A DNA stretch of 64,000 nt from Antrihabitans cavernicola (lineage in GTDB: Bacteria; Actinomycetota; Actinomycetes; Mycobacteriales; Mycobacteriaceae), in assembly GCF_008297975.1 (NCBI RefSeq), contig NZ_VLNY01000001.1, positions 124,001 through 188,000 on the forward strand, read 5' to 3'. Below, in pieces: positions 17,285 to 26,845 of the stretch. Positions within the stretch are counted from its first letter, which is position 1; each line of letters starts with the position of its first letter. The translations under genes were made by a program, and so were the position numbers. The notes below the pieces were generated by a model, which saw only the letters and a program-made list of their open reading frames with translations, was not told the DNA's origin and searched no databases.

Positions 17285-19435
17285 CTATGCCTTGAGCGAA
17301 TCCGGAACCTGGAACCGCTCGCCGTACTTGGCTGCCAGCTCCTCGGATCGCTTGACGAACGCAGCCTGGCCACCGTTCGGGTAACCGACGATGAACTGGT
17401 GCACGCCACCGGTCCAGGCCGGGAAGCCGATACCGAAGATCGAGCCGATGTTCGCGTCGGCCGTGGTGGTGAGCACGCCCTCGTCGAAGCACTTCTGCGT
17501 CTCCAAGGCCTCCGCGAACAGCATGCGGTCGATCAGGTCCTGGAACGGCACCTCGAGGTCGGGCTTGGTGCCGAACGTCTCCCGCAGACCGGGCCAGATC
17601 CCGGTGCGCTTGCCGTCCGCGTAATCGTAGAAGCCTGCGCCGCCCGACTTACCCTTGCGATCCAGCTCTTCGACCATCTTGTTGATGACGCGGCCGGAAG
17701 CGGCTGCGGCACCGGTGATCTCGTGACCCTCGGCCTTCGCCGCCGCTGCAGTCTCGTTGAAGATCTTCTGCATCGTGGTGAAGTTCAGCTCGTCGCTGAG
17801 CTGCAACGGTGCCGCCGGGTAACCGGCCTGCTGGCCTGCCTGCTCGATGGTCGCGGGCTCGATGCCCTCTTCCAGCATGGCGATGGCCTCGTTGATGAAC
17901 GTGCCGATGACCCGCGAGGTGAAGAAGCCGCGGCTGTCGTTGACGACGATCGGGGTCTTCTTGATGGCGAGCGTGTAGTCGAACACGCGGGCCAGCGCCT
18001 CGTCGGAGGTCTTCTCACCACGGATGATCTCCACCAGTGGCATCTTGTCGACGGGCGAGAAGAAGTGGATGCCGATGAAGTCTTCCGGACGGCTGATTCC
18101 CTCGGCCAAGCCGGTTATCGGCAGCGACGACGTGTTGGAGCCCAGCAACGCTGTCGGCTCGACGAATTCGTCGATCTCCGCGAAGACCTTCTGCTTCAGC
18201 TCGACGTTCTCGAACACGGCCTCGATGACGAAGTCGACGCCCGCGAAATCCTTCGGATCTGCGGACGGGGTGATCTTCGCCAACAGCGCCGCGGACTTCT
18301 CCTCGGTGGTCTTGCCACGCGAGAGCGCCTTGGCCTCGATGGCCTCCGAGTACGCCTTGCCCTTGTTGGCAGCCTCGATCGTGATGTCCTTGAGGACGAC
18401 GTCGTAGCCGGCCTTCGCCGACACGTACGCGATACCGGCGCCCATCATGCCTGCGCCGAGGACGCCGATCTTCTTGGGAGCGGTCTTCTCGATGCCGTCC
18501 GGACGCGACTTGCCGTTGTTGATCGACTGCAGGTCGAAGAAGAACGCCTGAATCATGTTCTTCGCGACCGGGCCGGTCACCAAAGAGACGAAGTAGCGCG
18601 ACTCGATCAGCGTTGCGTTGTCGATGTCGACCTGCGAACCCTCGACAGCTGCGGACATGATCGCAAGCGGCGCAGGCATGTTCGCGCCCTTGATCTGCTT
18701 ACGCAGGTTTGCCGGGAAGGCCGGTAGGTTGGCTGCGAATGCGGGGCTCGAAGGGGTGCCGCCTGGGATCTTGTAGCCCTTGACATCCCACGGCTGCACG
18801 CCGCCCTCGGGGTTCGCCTTGATCCACGCTTTGGCTGCGGGAACGAGCTCGTCGACGGAACCGACGAGGTCGTGGACCAAGCCGACTTCCTTCGCCTTGG
18901 ACGGCACGTACTGCTGACCCTGCAGCAGCACCTGCATCAGCGCGCCCTGCAGGCCGAGCAGACGCACGGTACGGACGACGCCGCCACCACCTGGGAGGAG
19001 GCCGAGGGTGACCTCGGGCAGGCCGATCTTGCTGCCACGAACGTCGGCCGCGATGCGGCGATGACACGCGAGGGTGATCTCCAGGCCGCCACCGAGCGCC
19101 GCACCATTGATGGCTGCGACGACCGGCTTGCCGAGGGTCTCCAGGCGACGCAGGTCGCCCTTGATCTGACCGAGCTCGTCCATGACGGCCTGGCCGTCGT
19201 TCGGGCCGATCTTGATCATGTTCTTCAGGTCGCCGCCCGCGAAGAAGGTTTTCTTCGCGGAGGTGACGACGACACCGGTGATGTCGTCCTTCTCGGCCTC
19301 GAGGCGGTCGACGGTCGCCTTCATCGACGACTTGTACAGGTCGTTCATCGTGTTGGCGCCCTGGTTCGGGTCGTCCATCGTCAGGGTGACGATGCCGTCC
19401 GAATCCTTGTCCCAACCGATCATGTTGTCAGTCAC
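17285..19435 (-). CDS. fadB: Fatty oxidation complex alpha subunit FadB (hydratase/3-hydroxyacyl-CoA dehydrogenase)
   Basis: 716 residues, the usual trifunctional alpha-subunit length. The N-terminal crotonase domain (VVAAINGAALGGGLEITLAC, then IGLPEVTLGLLPGGGGVVRT with the catalytic Glu) hydrates enoyl-CoA. The central Rossmann domain (GVLGAGMMGAGIAYVSAKAG near residue 325) and the IGIHFFSPVDKMPLVEIIRG catalytic-His segment form the L-3-hydroxyacyl-CoA dehydrogenase. It lies 48 bp behind fadA in the same direction, forming a fadA-fadB beta-oxidation operon equivalent to Rv0859-Rv0860. Confidence 0.95.
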   Translation of the reverse strand: MTDNMIGWDKDSDGIVTLTMDDPNQGANTMNDLYKSSMKATVDRLEAEKDDITGVVVTSAKKTFFAGGDLKNMIKIGPNDGQAVMDELGQIKGDLRRLETLGKPVVAAINGAALGGGLEITLACHRRIAADVRGSKIGLPEVTLGLLPGGGGVVRTVRLLGLQGALMQVLLQGQQYVPSKAKEVGLVHDLVGSVDELVPAAKAWIKANPEGGVQPWDVKGYKIPGGTPSSPAFAANLPAFPANLRKQIKGANMPAPLAIMSAAVEGSQVDIDNATLIESRYFVSLVTGPVAKNMIQAFFFDLQSINNGKSRPDGIEKTAPKKIGVLGAGMMGAGIAYVSAKAGYDVVLKDITIEAANKGKAYSEAIEAKALSRGKTTEEKSAALLAKITPSADPKDFAGVDFVIEAVFENVELKQKVFAEIDEFVEPTALLGSNTSSLPITGLAEGISRPEDFIGIHFFSPVDKMPLVEIIRGEKTSDEALARVFDYTLAIKKTPIVVNDSRGFFTSRVIGTFINEAIAMLEEGIEPATIEQAGQQAGYPAAPLQLSDELNFTTMQKIFNETAAAAKAEGHEITGAAAASGRVINKMVEELDRKGKSGGAGFYDYADGKRTGIWPGLRETFGTKPDLEVPFQDLIDRMLFAEALETQKCFDEGVLTTTADANIGSIFGIGFPAWTGGVHQFIVGYPNGGQAAFVKRSEELAAKYGERFQVPDSLKA

Positions 19436-19483
19436 TGCTTTAGGTCTCCTGGTTTGATGCTCGGATGAATTCGGTCGGATCGG

Positions 19484-20698
19484 TTAGACGCGCTCGATGA
19501 TGGTGGCAACGCCCATGCCGCCACCGATGCAGAGGGTGATCAGCGCGTAGCGGGCATCGCGACGCTCGAGCTCGTCGACCATGGTGCCGGTGATCATCGC
19601 GCCGGTGGCGCCGAGCGGGTGGCCCATCGCGATGGCGCCGCCGTTGACGTTGAGCTTCTCGTCGGGAACCTGCAGATCCTTCTGGAACTTCAGCACGACG
19701 GACGCGAACGCCTCGTTGATCTCGACCAGATCCATGTCGGCGATGGTCAGACCCGCCTTGGCGAGAACCTTCTTTGCGGCCGGTGTGGGGCCGGTGAGCA
19801 TGATGGTGGCGTCGGCACCGCTGGTGGCGGTCGCGACGACGCGAGCCTTCGCGGTCAGGCCGCTGGCTTTGCCCGCCTCTTCCGAGCCGATCAGCAGCAG
19901 TGCAGCACCGTCGACGATGCCCGAGCTGTTGCCACCGTGGTGGACGTGGTTGATCTTCTCGACCTGGTGGAACTTCTGCAGCGCCACGGCGTCGAAGCCA
20001 CCCATCTCACCGAGCGCGGCGAAGGACGGGTTGAGCTTGGCAAGGTCCTCGAGCTTGGTACCCGGACGCATGTGCTCGTCGTTGTCGAGGATGGTCAGCC
20101 CGTTCTGGTCCTTGACCGGAACGATGGACTTGGCGAAGTAGCCGCCCGATGTTGCCTTGGCAGCGAGATCCTGCGAGCGAACGGCGTAGTTGTCGACGTC
20201 CTCACGGCTGAAACCCTCGATGGTGGCGATCAGGTCGGCGGAGACGCCCTGCGGAACGAAGTAGGTGTTGTAGGCGGTGTCCGGGTCCATCGCCCAGGCA
20301 CCACCGTCGGAGCCCATCGGGACACGGGACATGGACTCGACGCCACCGGCGATGACCAGGTCGTCGAAGCCGGAACGAACTTTCTGCGCTGCTAGGTTCA
20401 CGGCCTCCAGGCCGGATGCGCAGAAACGGTTGAGCTGGAATCCGCCGACCGTGTCCGGCAGTCCTGCTGCCAGCACGGCGGTACGCGCGATGTCGGCACC
20501 CTGATCGCCGACCGGGGACACCACACCGAGGATGAGGTCGGACAACCGGTCCTCGTCGAGGTCAGGGAAACGCACGCGCAGCTCGTCGACCAGACCGGTG
20601 ACCAGCGAGATCGGCTTGACCGAGTGCAGCGACCCGGTCTTCTTGCCCCGACCACGCGGAGTGCGAATCGCCTCGTAGATGAACGCCTCTGTCGTCAC
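19484..20698 (-). CDS. fadA: Acetyl-CoA acyltransferase FadA (thiolase)
   Basis: 404-residue thiolase. It begins at a GTG preceded by AGGAAG about 8 nt upstream on the complement. The nucleophilic Cys is in [12 protein letters not shown] near residue 90, the [12 protein letters not shown] segment is present, and the C-terminal catalytic motifs are [15 protein letters not shown] and TLCIGGGMG. It carries out the final thiolytic step of beta-oxidation and partners with FadB encoded just downstream. A GTCACTGTGAC palindrome overlaps the start region (20694-20704). Confidence 0.95.
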   Translation of the reverse strand: MTTEAFIYEAIRTPRGRGKKTGSLHSVKPISLVTGLVDELRVRFPDLDEDRLSDLILGVVSPVGDQGADIARTAVLAAGLPDTVGGFQLNRFCASGLEAVNLAAQKVRSGFDDLVIAGGVESMSRVPMGSDGGAWAMDPDTAYNTYFVPQGVSADLIATIEGFSREDVDNYAVRSQDLAAKATSGGYFAKSIVPVKDQNGLTILDNDEHMRPGTKLEDLAKLNPSFAALGEMGGFDAVALQKFHQVEKINHVHHGGNSSGIVDGAALLLIGSEEAGKASGLTAKARVVATATSGADATIMLTGPTPAAKKVLAKAGLTIADMDLVEINEAFASVVLKFQKDLQVPDEKLNVNGGAIAMGHPLGATGAMITGTMVDELERRDARYALITLCIGGGMGVATIIERV

Positions 20699-20972
20699 TG
20701 TGACAACTTCCTTCCTAATGTGCGCGTCTGCGTCAACAGACTGCGCGCTCGTTCGTACCGTTTCGAACGCTCGCCGGGCGACGTTTGCCCGGTCCGAGAA
20801 TCAGCCACAGCTCACCGCGCCTGATGCGGCGAGTCCAACACCAGTCATGATGCTGTGTAAACGTCGACCTCGGCATATGAGCACGCCTCGGCCCACCCAC
20901 CATAGAACCTACCCCCACCCAGCCGAAAGGGGGGCATCAAATTTTCCGCTATTCGCGCGAATCGTCGTTAAC
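20699..20972. other. Intergenic region upstream of fadA
   Basis: About 270 bp with no supported gene between the dnaX stop and the fadA start, both on the minus strand. It should hold the fadA-fadB promoter. ATTCGCGCGAAT, a perfect 12-bp palindrome, lies at 20951-20962 just after dnaX and may be an operator or part of a termination signal. No strong terminator is visible. Confidence 0.4.
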
Positions 20973-23030
20973 TTATTGCTGCGACTCGTCTATCTTCTTC
21001 GCCCCGAGCTCGCTCTGTAGCAGCTCGAGCGCGACGTCGTCCGGATCGCGGCGTTCACCTGGCGGCACCGGCTCCGCGGCGTCGGCCAACATCTCCTCTT
21101 CGTCCTGCGCAGTGGTGACGGGTGCGGCGTCGGGATCTGGCGGCCCTGGGTCGTCCGGATAGTCGGGTGCCTCCGGTGGCGGAACATCGTCGGCCTGAGA
21201 ATCCCGTGCGCGTGCCGGTGGCTGCTCGACGCGACCTTTGCTCGGACGCGAGAACCGCGGCGGACCGTCCGTCGATTTCTGCTGCTGCTGACGAGCCGGC
21301 TTCGGCGGCGGGGCGGGCGCTGCGGCGCCGGTGTCGCACTGCACGTCCCAGTCGACGCCGAAGAGATCCTTCAAAGCGTCGCGGATGACCTCGGCATTGC
21401 GCGGTTCGACGAGCCGTTTGGCCAGCGGCGCCGATTCGTGTGCCAGCACGATCGTGTTGTCTCGCACCGCAGCCACCGATGCGCCGGACAGCATCACCTC
21501 AACCGTACGACTGCGTTCACGCACCTTCGACCGAACCTCCGACCACACGGCGCGTACTGCTGCGGCATCGGGCTGGCCGGGGTCGGCGGGCTCGGGTTCT
21601 GGTGTAGCTGCGACGGGCTCCGCTTCCGGCTGAGCAAGGGGTCCCCTGACATCGTCTGGCGTGGGTGGGGTGTCCCGGACTCGCGCTGGTTCGACGGGAA
21701 CAACAGGTTCGACGGGTGCTGTGGGTGCTGCGGGTGGAACAGGGGCAGCCTGCTCGACCTTTGGCTCCGGGCGCCGAATCGAGCGGACCGCAGCTTCACG
21801 AGCCGACTGACTCGCGACCTGCTTGGGCGCCTCGACGTGCACCGCGGCGGCCTCCTGCTCCCCCGCCGGACGCGTCACGTCGAGTCGACGCTCGATCCGT
21901 TCGATCCGCTGCAGCGCCGCCGACTCGGCATCCGATGCCGACGGCAGGAGCATGCGGGCGCACATCACTTCGAGCAACAACCGCGGAGCTGTCGCACCGC
22001 GCATTTCGCCCAAGCCCTCGTGCACCAGTTCGGCGTAGCGGGCCAGCGTTGCAGGCCCGATCCGCTCTGCCTCGTCGCGCATCCGCTCCAGGACGTCGCC
22101 CGGCGCTTCGACCATTCCGCGCTCACCGGCATCGGGAATCGCGCGTAACAGAATGAGATCCCGGAAGCGTTCGAGCAGGTCGACGGCGAAGCGGCGCGGA
22201 TCGTGGCCTGCCTCCATCACCTTCTCGACGGTGCCGAACAGGGCTGCGCCGTCGCTGACGGCGAGAGCGTCCACAGCCTCGTCGATCAGCGCGATATCGG
22301 TGACGCCCAGCAGTGCAAGCGCTCGCGGGTAGGTGACGCCCTCACTGCCCGCACCGGCGAGCAACTGGTCGAGGACGCTGAGCGAGTCGCGCGGCGATCC
22401 CCCACCGGCGCGAATCACCAAGGGGTACACCGCGTCGTCGACGGTGACGCTCTCCTGCGCGCAGATGCGTTCCAGCAAGCCGCGCATCACCGTCGGCGCC
22501 AGCAGACGGAACGGGTAATGGTGGGTGCGAGAGCGAATCGTCGCGAGCACCTTGTCCGGCTCAGTGGTTGCGAACACGAAGATCAAGTGCTCGGGCGGCT
22601 CCTCGACGATCTTGAGCAGCGCGTTGAAGCCCGCGGTGGTGACCATGTGGGCCTCGTCCACGATGAACACGCGGTAGCGCGACTCGGCAGGCGCGTAGAA
22701 AGCGCGATCCCGCAGCTCGCGGGTGTCGTCGACGCCGCCGTGACTGGCCGCGTCGAGTTCGATCACGTCCAGGTTGCCGGGCCCACCGGGCGCCAGCGCG
22801 ACGCACGATCCGCACACACCGCACGGCGTCGACGTCGGCCCCTGCTCACAGTTGAGTGAGCGCGCCAGGATGCGAGCCGACGACGTCTTACCGCAGCCGC
22901 GCGGCCCGGAAAACAGGTAAGCGTGATTGATGCGACCAGCATCGAGTGCAGTGCTGAGCGGCTCGGTGACGTGCTCCTGCCCAACCACCTCCGCAAAGGT
23001 CGCCGGGCGATACTTCCGGTACAGGGCCAC
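20973..23030 (-). CDS. dnaX: DNA polymerase III subunits gamma/tau
   Basis: 685 residues from the GTG at 23030 (VALYRKYRPATFAEVVGQEH), the universal DnaX N-terminus; an upstream extension of the frame has no homology. The Walker A motif GPRGCGKTSS, zinc-binding CGVCGSC with the preceding Cys, and DEAH-type Walker B FIVDEAHMVT are all present. The C-terminal third is Pro/Ala/Glu-rich linker plus a tau-type domain (VRAVWSEVRSKVRERSRTVE). I see no sign that a short gamma form is made by frameshifting. It is the clamp-loader ATPase, syntenic with Rv3721c. Confidence 0.95.
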   Translation of the reverse strand: MALYRKYRPATFAEVVGQEHVTEPLSTALDAGRINHAYLFSGPRGCGKTSSARILARSLNCEQGPTSTPCGVCGSCVALAPGGPGNLDVIELDAASHGGVDDTRELRDRAFYAPAESRYRVFIVDEAHMVTTAGFNALLKIVEEPPEHLIFVFATTEPDKVLATIRSRTHHYPFRLLAPTVMRGLLERICAQESVTVDDAVYPLVIRAGGGSPRDSLSVLDQLLAGAGSEGVTYPRALALLGVTDIALIDEAVDALAVSDGAALFGTVEKVMEAGHDPRRFAVDLLERFRDLILLRAIPDAGERGMVEAPGDVLERMRDEAERIGPATLARYAELVHEGLGEMRGATAPRLLLEVMCARMLLPSASDAESAALQRIERIERRLDVTRPAGEQEAAAVHVEAPKQVASQSAREAAVRSIRRPEPKVEQAAPVPPAAPTAPVEPVVPVEPARVRDTPPTPDDVRGPLAQPEAEPVAATPEPEPADPGQPDAAAVRAVWSEVRSKVRERSRTVEVMLSGASVAAVRDNTIVLAHESAPLAKRLVEPRNAEVIRDALKDLFGVDWDVQCDTGAAAPAPPPKPARQQQQKSTDGPPRFSRPSKGRVEQPPARARDSQADDVPPPEAPDYPDDPGPPDPDAAPVTTAQDEEEMLADAAEPVPPGERRDPDDVALELLQSELGAKKIDESQQ

Positions 23031-23158
23031 TGGGCGAGGGTACCGGCGAGGGGAGACATGGTGTGACCCGACCGAACCACACGAAACCTGTCGCTCCGAG
23101 TTGCCGTTGTTAGAGTGCAGTACTGCCATGGCGGGGGCCGTGGCGAGGGGGGATCGAT

Positions 23159-23563
23159 ATGCAAGTCGAGTCATGGTTGGAGCCGACCTTCGGTGCGCGA
23201 CCGCGGGCGAGCGAACGCGCCGATCGTCGCGAGCAGAGCGGGCAGCGTCTGGACGGGCTGCCGGACTTCGTTGTCGTCCCCGCCCATCCGGCGATCGACA
23301 AACCGGGGGGCGCCATCGAAATCGAACTGTTCACGACCAGGTCTGGTACCGAAGTCATCGCCGTCGCGTTCTCTGACGTCCGCCTCCTCGTGGAGCGACT
23401 GGGTGACGCACAGCCATGGATCGGACTCGCATCTATCAACTTCCAGCGTTCCGTCATTCGAGCCGGCATCGCAGGCATCGTTTTGGACCCGGTCGACAAT
23501 CTGTTGCGTAAGCGGTGGTCGGATTCCGCTGTTCGCTCACTTTCGGAGGCGCTCAATGGCTGA
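23159..23563 (+). CDS. SAV_915/SseB-like domain protein at ESX-type locus
   Basis: 134 residues. The C-terminal two thirds (VIAVAFSDVRLLVERLGDAQ, then PWIGLASINFQRSVIRAGIA) match the SAV_915 type of SseB-like small domain common next to actinobacterial WXG100 genes. GAGGGGGG lies just before the ATG. Its stop overlaps the following WXG100-like gene by 8 bp, so the four genes 23159-25770 are probably one transcript. The function is unknown; it may be a locus-specific chaperone or regulator. Confidence 0.6.
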   Translation: MQVESWLEPTFGARPRASERADRREQSGQRLDGLPDFVVVPAHPAIDKPGGAIEIELFTTRSGTEVIAVAFSDVRLLVERLGDAQPWIGLASINFQRSVIRAGIAGIVLDPVDNLLRKRWSDSAVRSLSEALNG

Positions 23564-23852
23564 CTTCAAAGTTGTTCTCGACGATCTGAAGCTCATGGCA
23601 AACGACTTCGACCAGAACTCCGAGGTCTACCGAGGACTCGCCAGGCAGGTCTCTCCGCCGGCCGCTGATACTGGCAACGGCGACGTCAATGCTGTGCTCC
23701 GCTCGATTACGGAGGCTTTCGCCGTGCTGCACGAGAAGTTGGCGACCTCAATACAAAACCACGCAGACAAGTTGTACGACGCGCACGACTCCTACCAGGA
23801 CCGCGAAATAGACAACCGCTTCCTGTTCGACGAGATCGTGGAAGACCTATGA
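23556..23852 (+). CDS. WXG100-like small helical protein
   Basis: 98 residues beginning MADFKVVLDDLKLMANDFDQ. The size, all-helical character and long amphipathic helices fit an ESAT-6-like protein, but there is no clear W-x-G; the turn region reads DTGNGD. It overlaps the genes on either side (8 bp and 4 bp). It likely pairs with the WXG domain of the large downstream protein, as small partners do for LXG/WXG effectors. Confidence 0.65.
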   Translation: MADFKVVLDDLKLMANDFDQNSEVYRGLARQVSPPAADTGNGDVNAVLRSITEAFAVLHEKLATSIQNHADKLYDAHDSYQDREIDNRFLFDEIVEDL

Positions 23853-25180
23853 GTACCAGTTGGGTCGGTGGCGACATTGTCGGCTTGCAGGCCATGGCGC
23901 TGACGATGTCCGGAGCGCCGGAAAAGATGAAAGACATCGTTCGGATCCTCGGCGCACGATCGGACAAGCTTGCGGCGGACGCCGGATGGAGCGGTGGCGC
24001 CGCCGACGAGTTTCGCAAGAAATGGTCGATGAACTCGATTCAAGTCGGCGCACTCGCGGAATCTGTTGCTGCGGTCGGGGCGATCGTCGGCACGCTCGGC
24101 AACAACCTCGCCGAGGTCGAGGCCAACCTGTACAACGCTGCGGACGCGGCTCGAAGCAACGGCGTCCCGATCGGACCACGCGGTGAACCGTTGCCGATCG
24201 TCACGTCGGGAACACCAGGCGACTCCGCTGCGGCTACCCTTCGCGAGGAACAAGCGAAGTACGTTGCGATCTACAACGAAGCAATGCACCTCGCAGATGG
24301 GCTTCGCCTCAAGGCCGGTGACGATTTGTCGGCCGTGTTCGGCAAGATCGACTCGCATCCCGACAACGACGAGGGTCCGTCGGTCGACAAATGGACGACT
24401 GTCGGTTCATACATCACAGGCCTCTACTCGGTTCCCGCCAACGAGAACTTGAAGGCAGAGGGCACGCTGCCCGCTTCGATCGACGACGCCGAGAACACTT
24501 TCCGCGACGCCCGCCGACATCTCGACGCGGCGAAAGCAGACTACGCAGAAAGAGGCATGCGGCTGCCTGCTGCCAACGACGCGCGGCTAGCGCACATCGC
24601 TGCGCACCAGAATCTCGTGAATCTGCGTGAATCGCTCGCCGCTGCCGAGGCCGGAAAAGGTGAGGGCCCCGGCGCCCGGTTGTTCGCAACGAAGTTCGAC
24701 GATCTGTTGACCAAATCCCCAACCGGAGCGATGTACTCGGCCGCTATGCCCGAGTCGCTGAAATTCATGAAGGAGATACCGGTACTGGACGTGGTCGCCT
24801 CGGCGGTCGGTGCAGAATTTCAGTCACACGATGACATGGAAAAAGGCTGGTCGCCGGAGCATGCGCGAGCGGCGAACTATTCGTCCGGCGCCGTCGGCGT
24901 CATTACCGGTGCGGCAATCGGTGCAGAAGCCGCGACTGGTTTGACCGAGGGAGGCCCGGTGCTACTTCCCGCTGCGGGAGCCGGACTTGCCGCCGTTTAC
25001 GTCGGCGAGTTTTCGAATGCACTCTGGCACGAGCATTGGCAGCAAGACCTGGGGGAGCATGGCGGGACGCAAGGGATAGTTGCCGGCGTGGGCAATGCAA
25101 CGGCAACCGCCGGCAAGAATAGTTTGGAAACAATCACCGACGTGGGCAAAGCCATTTGGGGAGCGATGACTAAAAAATGA
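23849..25180 (+). CDS. Putative ESX (type VII) effector with hydrophobic C-terminal region
   Basis: 443 residues. The first 100 form a WXG100-like helical hairpin with W47-S-G at the turn (AGWSGGAADEFRKKW). The middle is long charged helices (residues 210-280, coiled-coil-like). The C-terminus (about 347-390) has glycine/alanine-rich hydrophobic stretches, for example GAVGVITGAAIGAEAATG and PAAGAGLAAVYVG. No known toxin catalytic motif was recognised. It overlaps the upstream WXG-like gene and the downstream membrane-protein gene by 4 bp each. A membrane-active effector with a membrane immunity protein is a reasonable inference; a structural secreted protein is the alternative. Confidence 0.55.
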   Translation: MSTSWVGGDIVGLQAMALTMSGAPEKMKDIVRILGARSDKLAADAGWSGGAADEFRKKWSMNSIQVGALAESVAAVGAIVGTLGNNLAEVEANLYNAADAARSNGVPIGPRGEPLPIVTSGTPGDSAAATLREEQAKYVAIYNEAMHLADGLRLKAGDDLSAVFGKIDSHPDNDEGPSVDKWTTVGSYITGLYSVPANENLKAEGTLPASIDDAENTFRDARRHLDAAKADYAERGMRLPAANDARLAHIAAHQNLVNLRESLAAAEAGKGEGPGARLFATKFDDLLTKSPTGAMYSAAMPESLKFMKEIPVLDVVASAVGAEFQSHDDMEKGWSPEHARAANYSSGAVGVITGAAIGAEAATGLTEGGPVLLPAAGAGLAAVYVGEFSNALWHEHWQQDLGEHGGTQGIVAGVGNATATAGKNSLETITDVGKAIWGAMTKK

Positions 25181-25770
25181 ACTCTCAAGGCTTTACGTCA
25201 GTCGAGGGTCCACCCATTCCGAGCCTTCGTGGGCTTGGTACAAATTGGTATCGGCGCGGCGTCCGCTACTGGCTTCGCCGTTCGGTCACCATCGCAGTGT
25301 TTGTCTTCATCTTGGCAATCGCAACTCTTTTTGTCGTAGGCGTGTTCGGCGCGATTCTGCAGATTCCGAATCTGTGGCTTCGCGTCATCTTGTTCGTTCT
25401 CGCCACTGCTGCTGTCACGCTCAGCCTGATTCGCGGGCTTCGCGCATTCAATGCGGTACGAACAGCCCAGAACGGCGGAATTCACCTTCCGTTGAGTGCT
25501 GCCTACAAGTCGAGCTCGGTGTTCGCGAAGTCGGCAACCCCTGGCCGCTCCAAGGCGTTGATCGGTGCCGGCGCGGCAGCTGGCGCCGGTGCAGCGGCTG
25601 GCAACGACGCGTTGGGCGCCCTTCTCGCTGTCGCCGCCGTCTTCATCTACGGCGACCTTCTCGCAGCCCTGTTGGTGGTGTGCTTGAAGTACACGCCTCG
25701 CGAATTCCCCGCCGTTCTTGCCGTCGAAAAGTGGAAGGCGGAACACCCGAACTGGGTCGACGACCGCTGA
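25177..25770 (+). CDS. Multi-pass membrane protein, possible immunity protein
   Basis: 197 residues with predicted membrane segments at about 36-60, 66-86 and 145-171, and a Gly/Ala-rich stretch at 127-143. No recognised family. The start overlaps the effector stop (ATGA), so both are made together. Immediate coupling to a hydrophobic-tailed WXG protein is how immunity proteins to membrane-targeting toxins are usually placed. That role is inferred from position only. Confidence 0.5.
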   Translation: MNSQGFTSVEGPPIPSLRGLGTNWYRRGVRYWLRRSVTIAVFVFILAIATLFVVGVFGAILQIPNLWLRVILFVLATAAVTLSLIRGLRAFNAVRTAQNGGIHLPLSAAYKSSSVFAKSATPGRSKALIGAGAAAGAGAAAGNDALGALLAVAAVFIYGDLLAALLVVCLKYTPREFPAVLAVEKWKAEHPNWVDDR

Positions 25771-25795
25771 AACCGCACTTCGCTCACCTATTACC

Positions 25796-25827
25796 CACTT
25801 CGCGCACCCTATCGGGTGGGCGAAGTG
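25796..25827. repeat. Hairpin with adjacent direct repeat after the ESX-type locus
   Basis: CACTTCGCGCACCC (25796-25809) and GGGTGGGCGAAGTG (25814-25827) pair with one mismatch around a 4-nt loop. A near-copy of the first arm, CACTTCGCTCACC, lies about 20 bp upstream. It may terminate the upstream transcript, although there is no T-tract, or be a palindromic interspersed element. Confidence 0.5.
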
Positions 25828-25939
25828 CCGACAAGGTCCGCGAGGTGCGACGAAAACCCCTGCTGGGCAGCGCTATTCGTAGAAACTGCAGGTCATCGGC
25901 GGTGGCATCACCGCACCACCGATCCGTACCCTCGGGCAC

Positions 25940-26845
25940 GTGTCACCTGAACTACGCGCCTTCGAACTGACCGAAACCAACCGCGACTGGCTGATCCACC
26001 GGCCGATCGAGATCGCCGCCTACATCGTCCTCGCGCTCGTCCTGCGCTTTCTTGCTCATCGCGCGATCGATCGGATGACCAAGCCCCGACCGGGCGGGCC
26101 GTCGCTGGTCAAGCCCCTCCGCGAGCGCACCCCACCGCAGGTGAAGGGTGCCTTGCTCAACGAACGACGGCTGCAACGGGCAGGCACGATCGGCTCCGTC
26201 CTCAAGTCCACAGTCTCGGTCGCCGTGCTGGTCTGGTGTGTGCTCCAGATTCTGTCGGCGATCGGAATGGACGTTCGACCGTTCCTGGCCTCGGCGGGCA
26301 TCGCCGGTGTCGCGATCGGTTTCGGCGCCCAGAACCTGGTGCGGGATTTCCTGTCCGGCATCTTCATGCTGCTCGAAGATCAGTACGGCGTCGGCGATGT
26401 GGTCGACCTCGGCGAAGCCACCGGCACCATCGAAACCGTCGGCCTCCGTGTCACCACACTGCGCGACGTCAGCGGGACGCTCTGGTACTGCCGCAACGGC
26501 GAGATCGTCCGCGTGGGCAACATGTCGCAGGGCTATGCCGTCGCCGTGCTCGATCTCCCCATCGCCCGTACCGCCGATATCGACAAGGCCTGCGCCGTCG
26601 CATCCCGGACGGCAACCAGGGCCGTCGACGATCTCGCGAGCGACGTGCTGGAACCGCCCGAGATGTTGGGCGTGCAGAACGTCAGCGCCGATGGCGTCGT
26701 CCTACGTCTGACCGTCAAGGTGAAGCCCGCACGGCAGTGGGCGGTGCAACGATCACTGCATCACGCCGTGCTCGACGCCTTTGCCGCAGAAGGCATTCAG
26801 GCGCCGTACCCCGTCGGCCGGCTCTACGCGGACAGCACGAGTTAG
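25940..26845 (+). CDS. MscS-family mechanosensitive ion channel
   Basis: 301 residues from a GTG start. Two or three membrane helices (IEIAAYIVLALVLRFLAH near residue 20 and VSVAVLVWCVLQILSAIG near 95) are followed by the pore helix and the signature ASAGIAGVAIGFGAQNLVRD, FLSGIFMLLEDQYGVGDVVD, then TLRDVSGTLWYCRNGEI. It should open under hypo-osmotic membrane tension. Its 3' end overlaps the convergent gene by 4 bp. Confidence 0.92.
   Translation: MSPELRAFELTETNRDWLIHRPIEIAAYIVLALVLRFLAHRAIDRMTKPRPGGPSLVKPLRERTPPQVKGALLNERRLQRAGTIGSVLKSTVSVAVLVWCVLQILSAIGMDVRPFLASAGIAGVAIGFGAQNLVRDFLSGIFMLLEDQYGVGDVVDLGEATGTIETVGLRVTTLRDVSGTLWYCRNGEIVRVGNMSQGYAVAVLDLPIARTADIDKACAVASRTATRAVDDLASDVLEPPEMLGVQNVSADGVVLRLTVKVKPARQWAVQRSLHHAVLDAFAAEGIQAPYPVGRLYADSTS

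Noticed and set aside
17399-18727. 442-codon plus-strand frame opposite fadB
   Set aside because: Same reason; rich in Arg, Gly, Asp and Val with no domain, while fadB is unambiguous.
20973-23030. Programmed frameshift making a gamma form of DnaX
   Set aside because: I found no A-run slippery site with a following strong stem in the middle of the gene.
25786-25827. CACTTCGC direct and inverted repeats as a CRISPR fragment
   Set aside because: Only two copies and one inverted arm, no spacer-repeat regularity and no cas gene.
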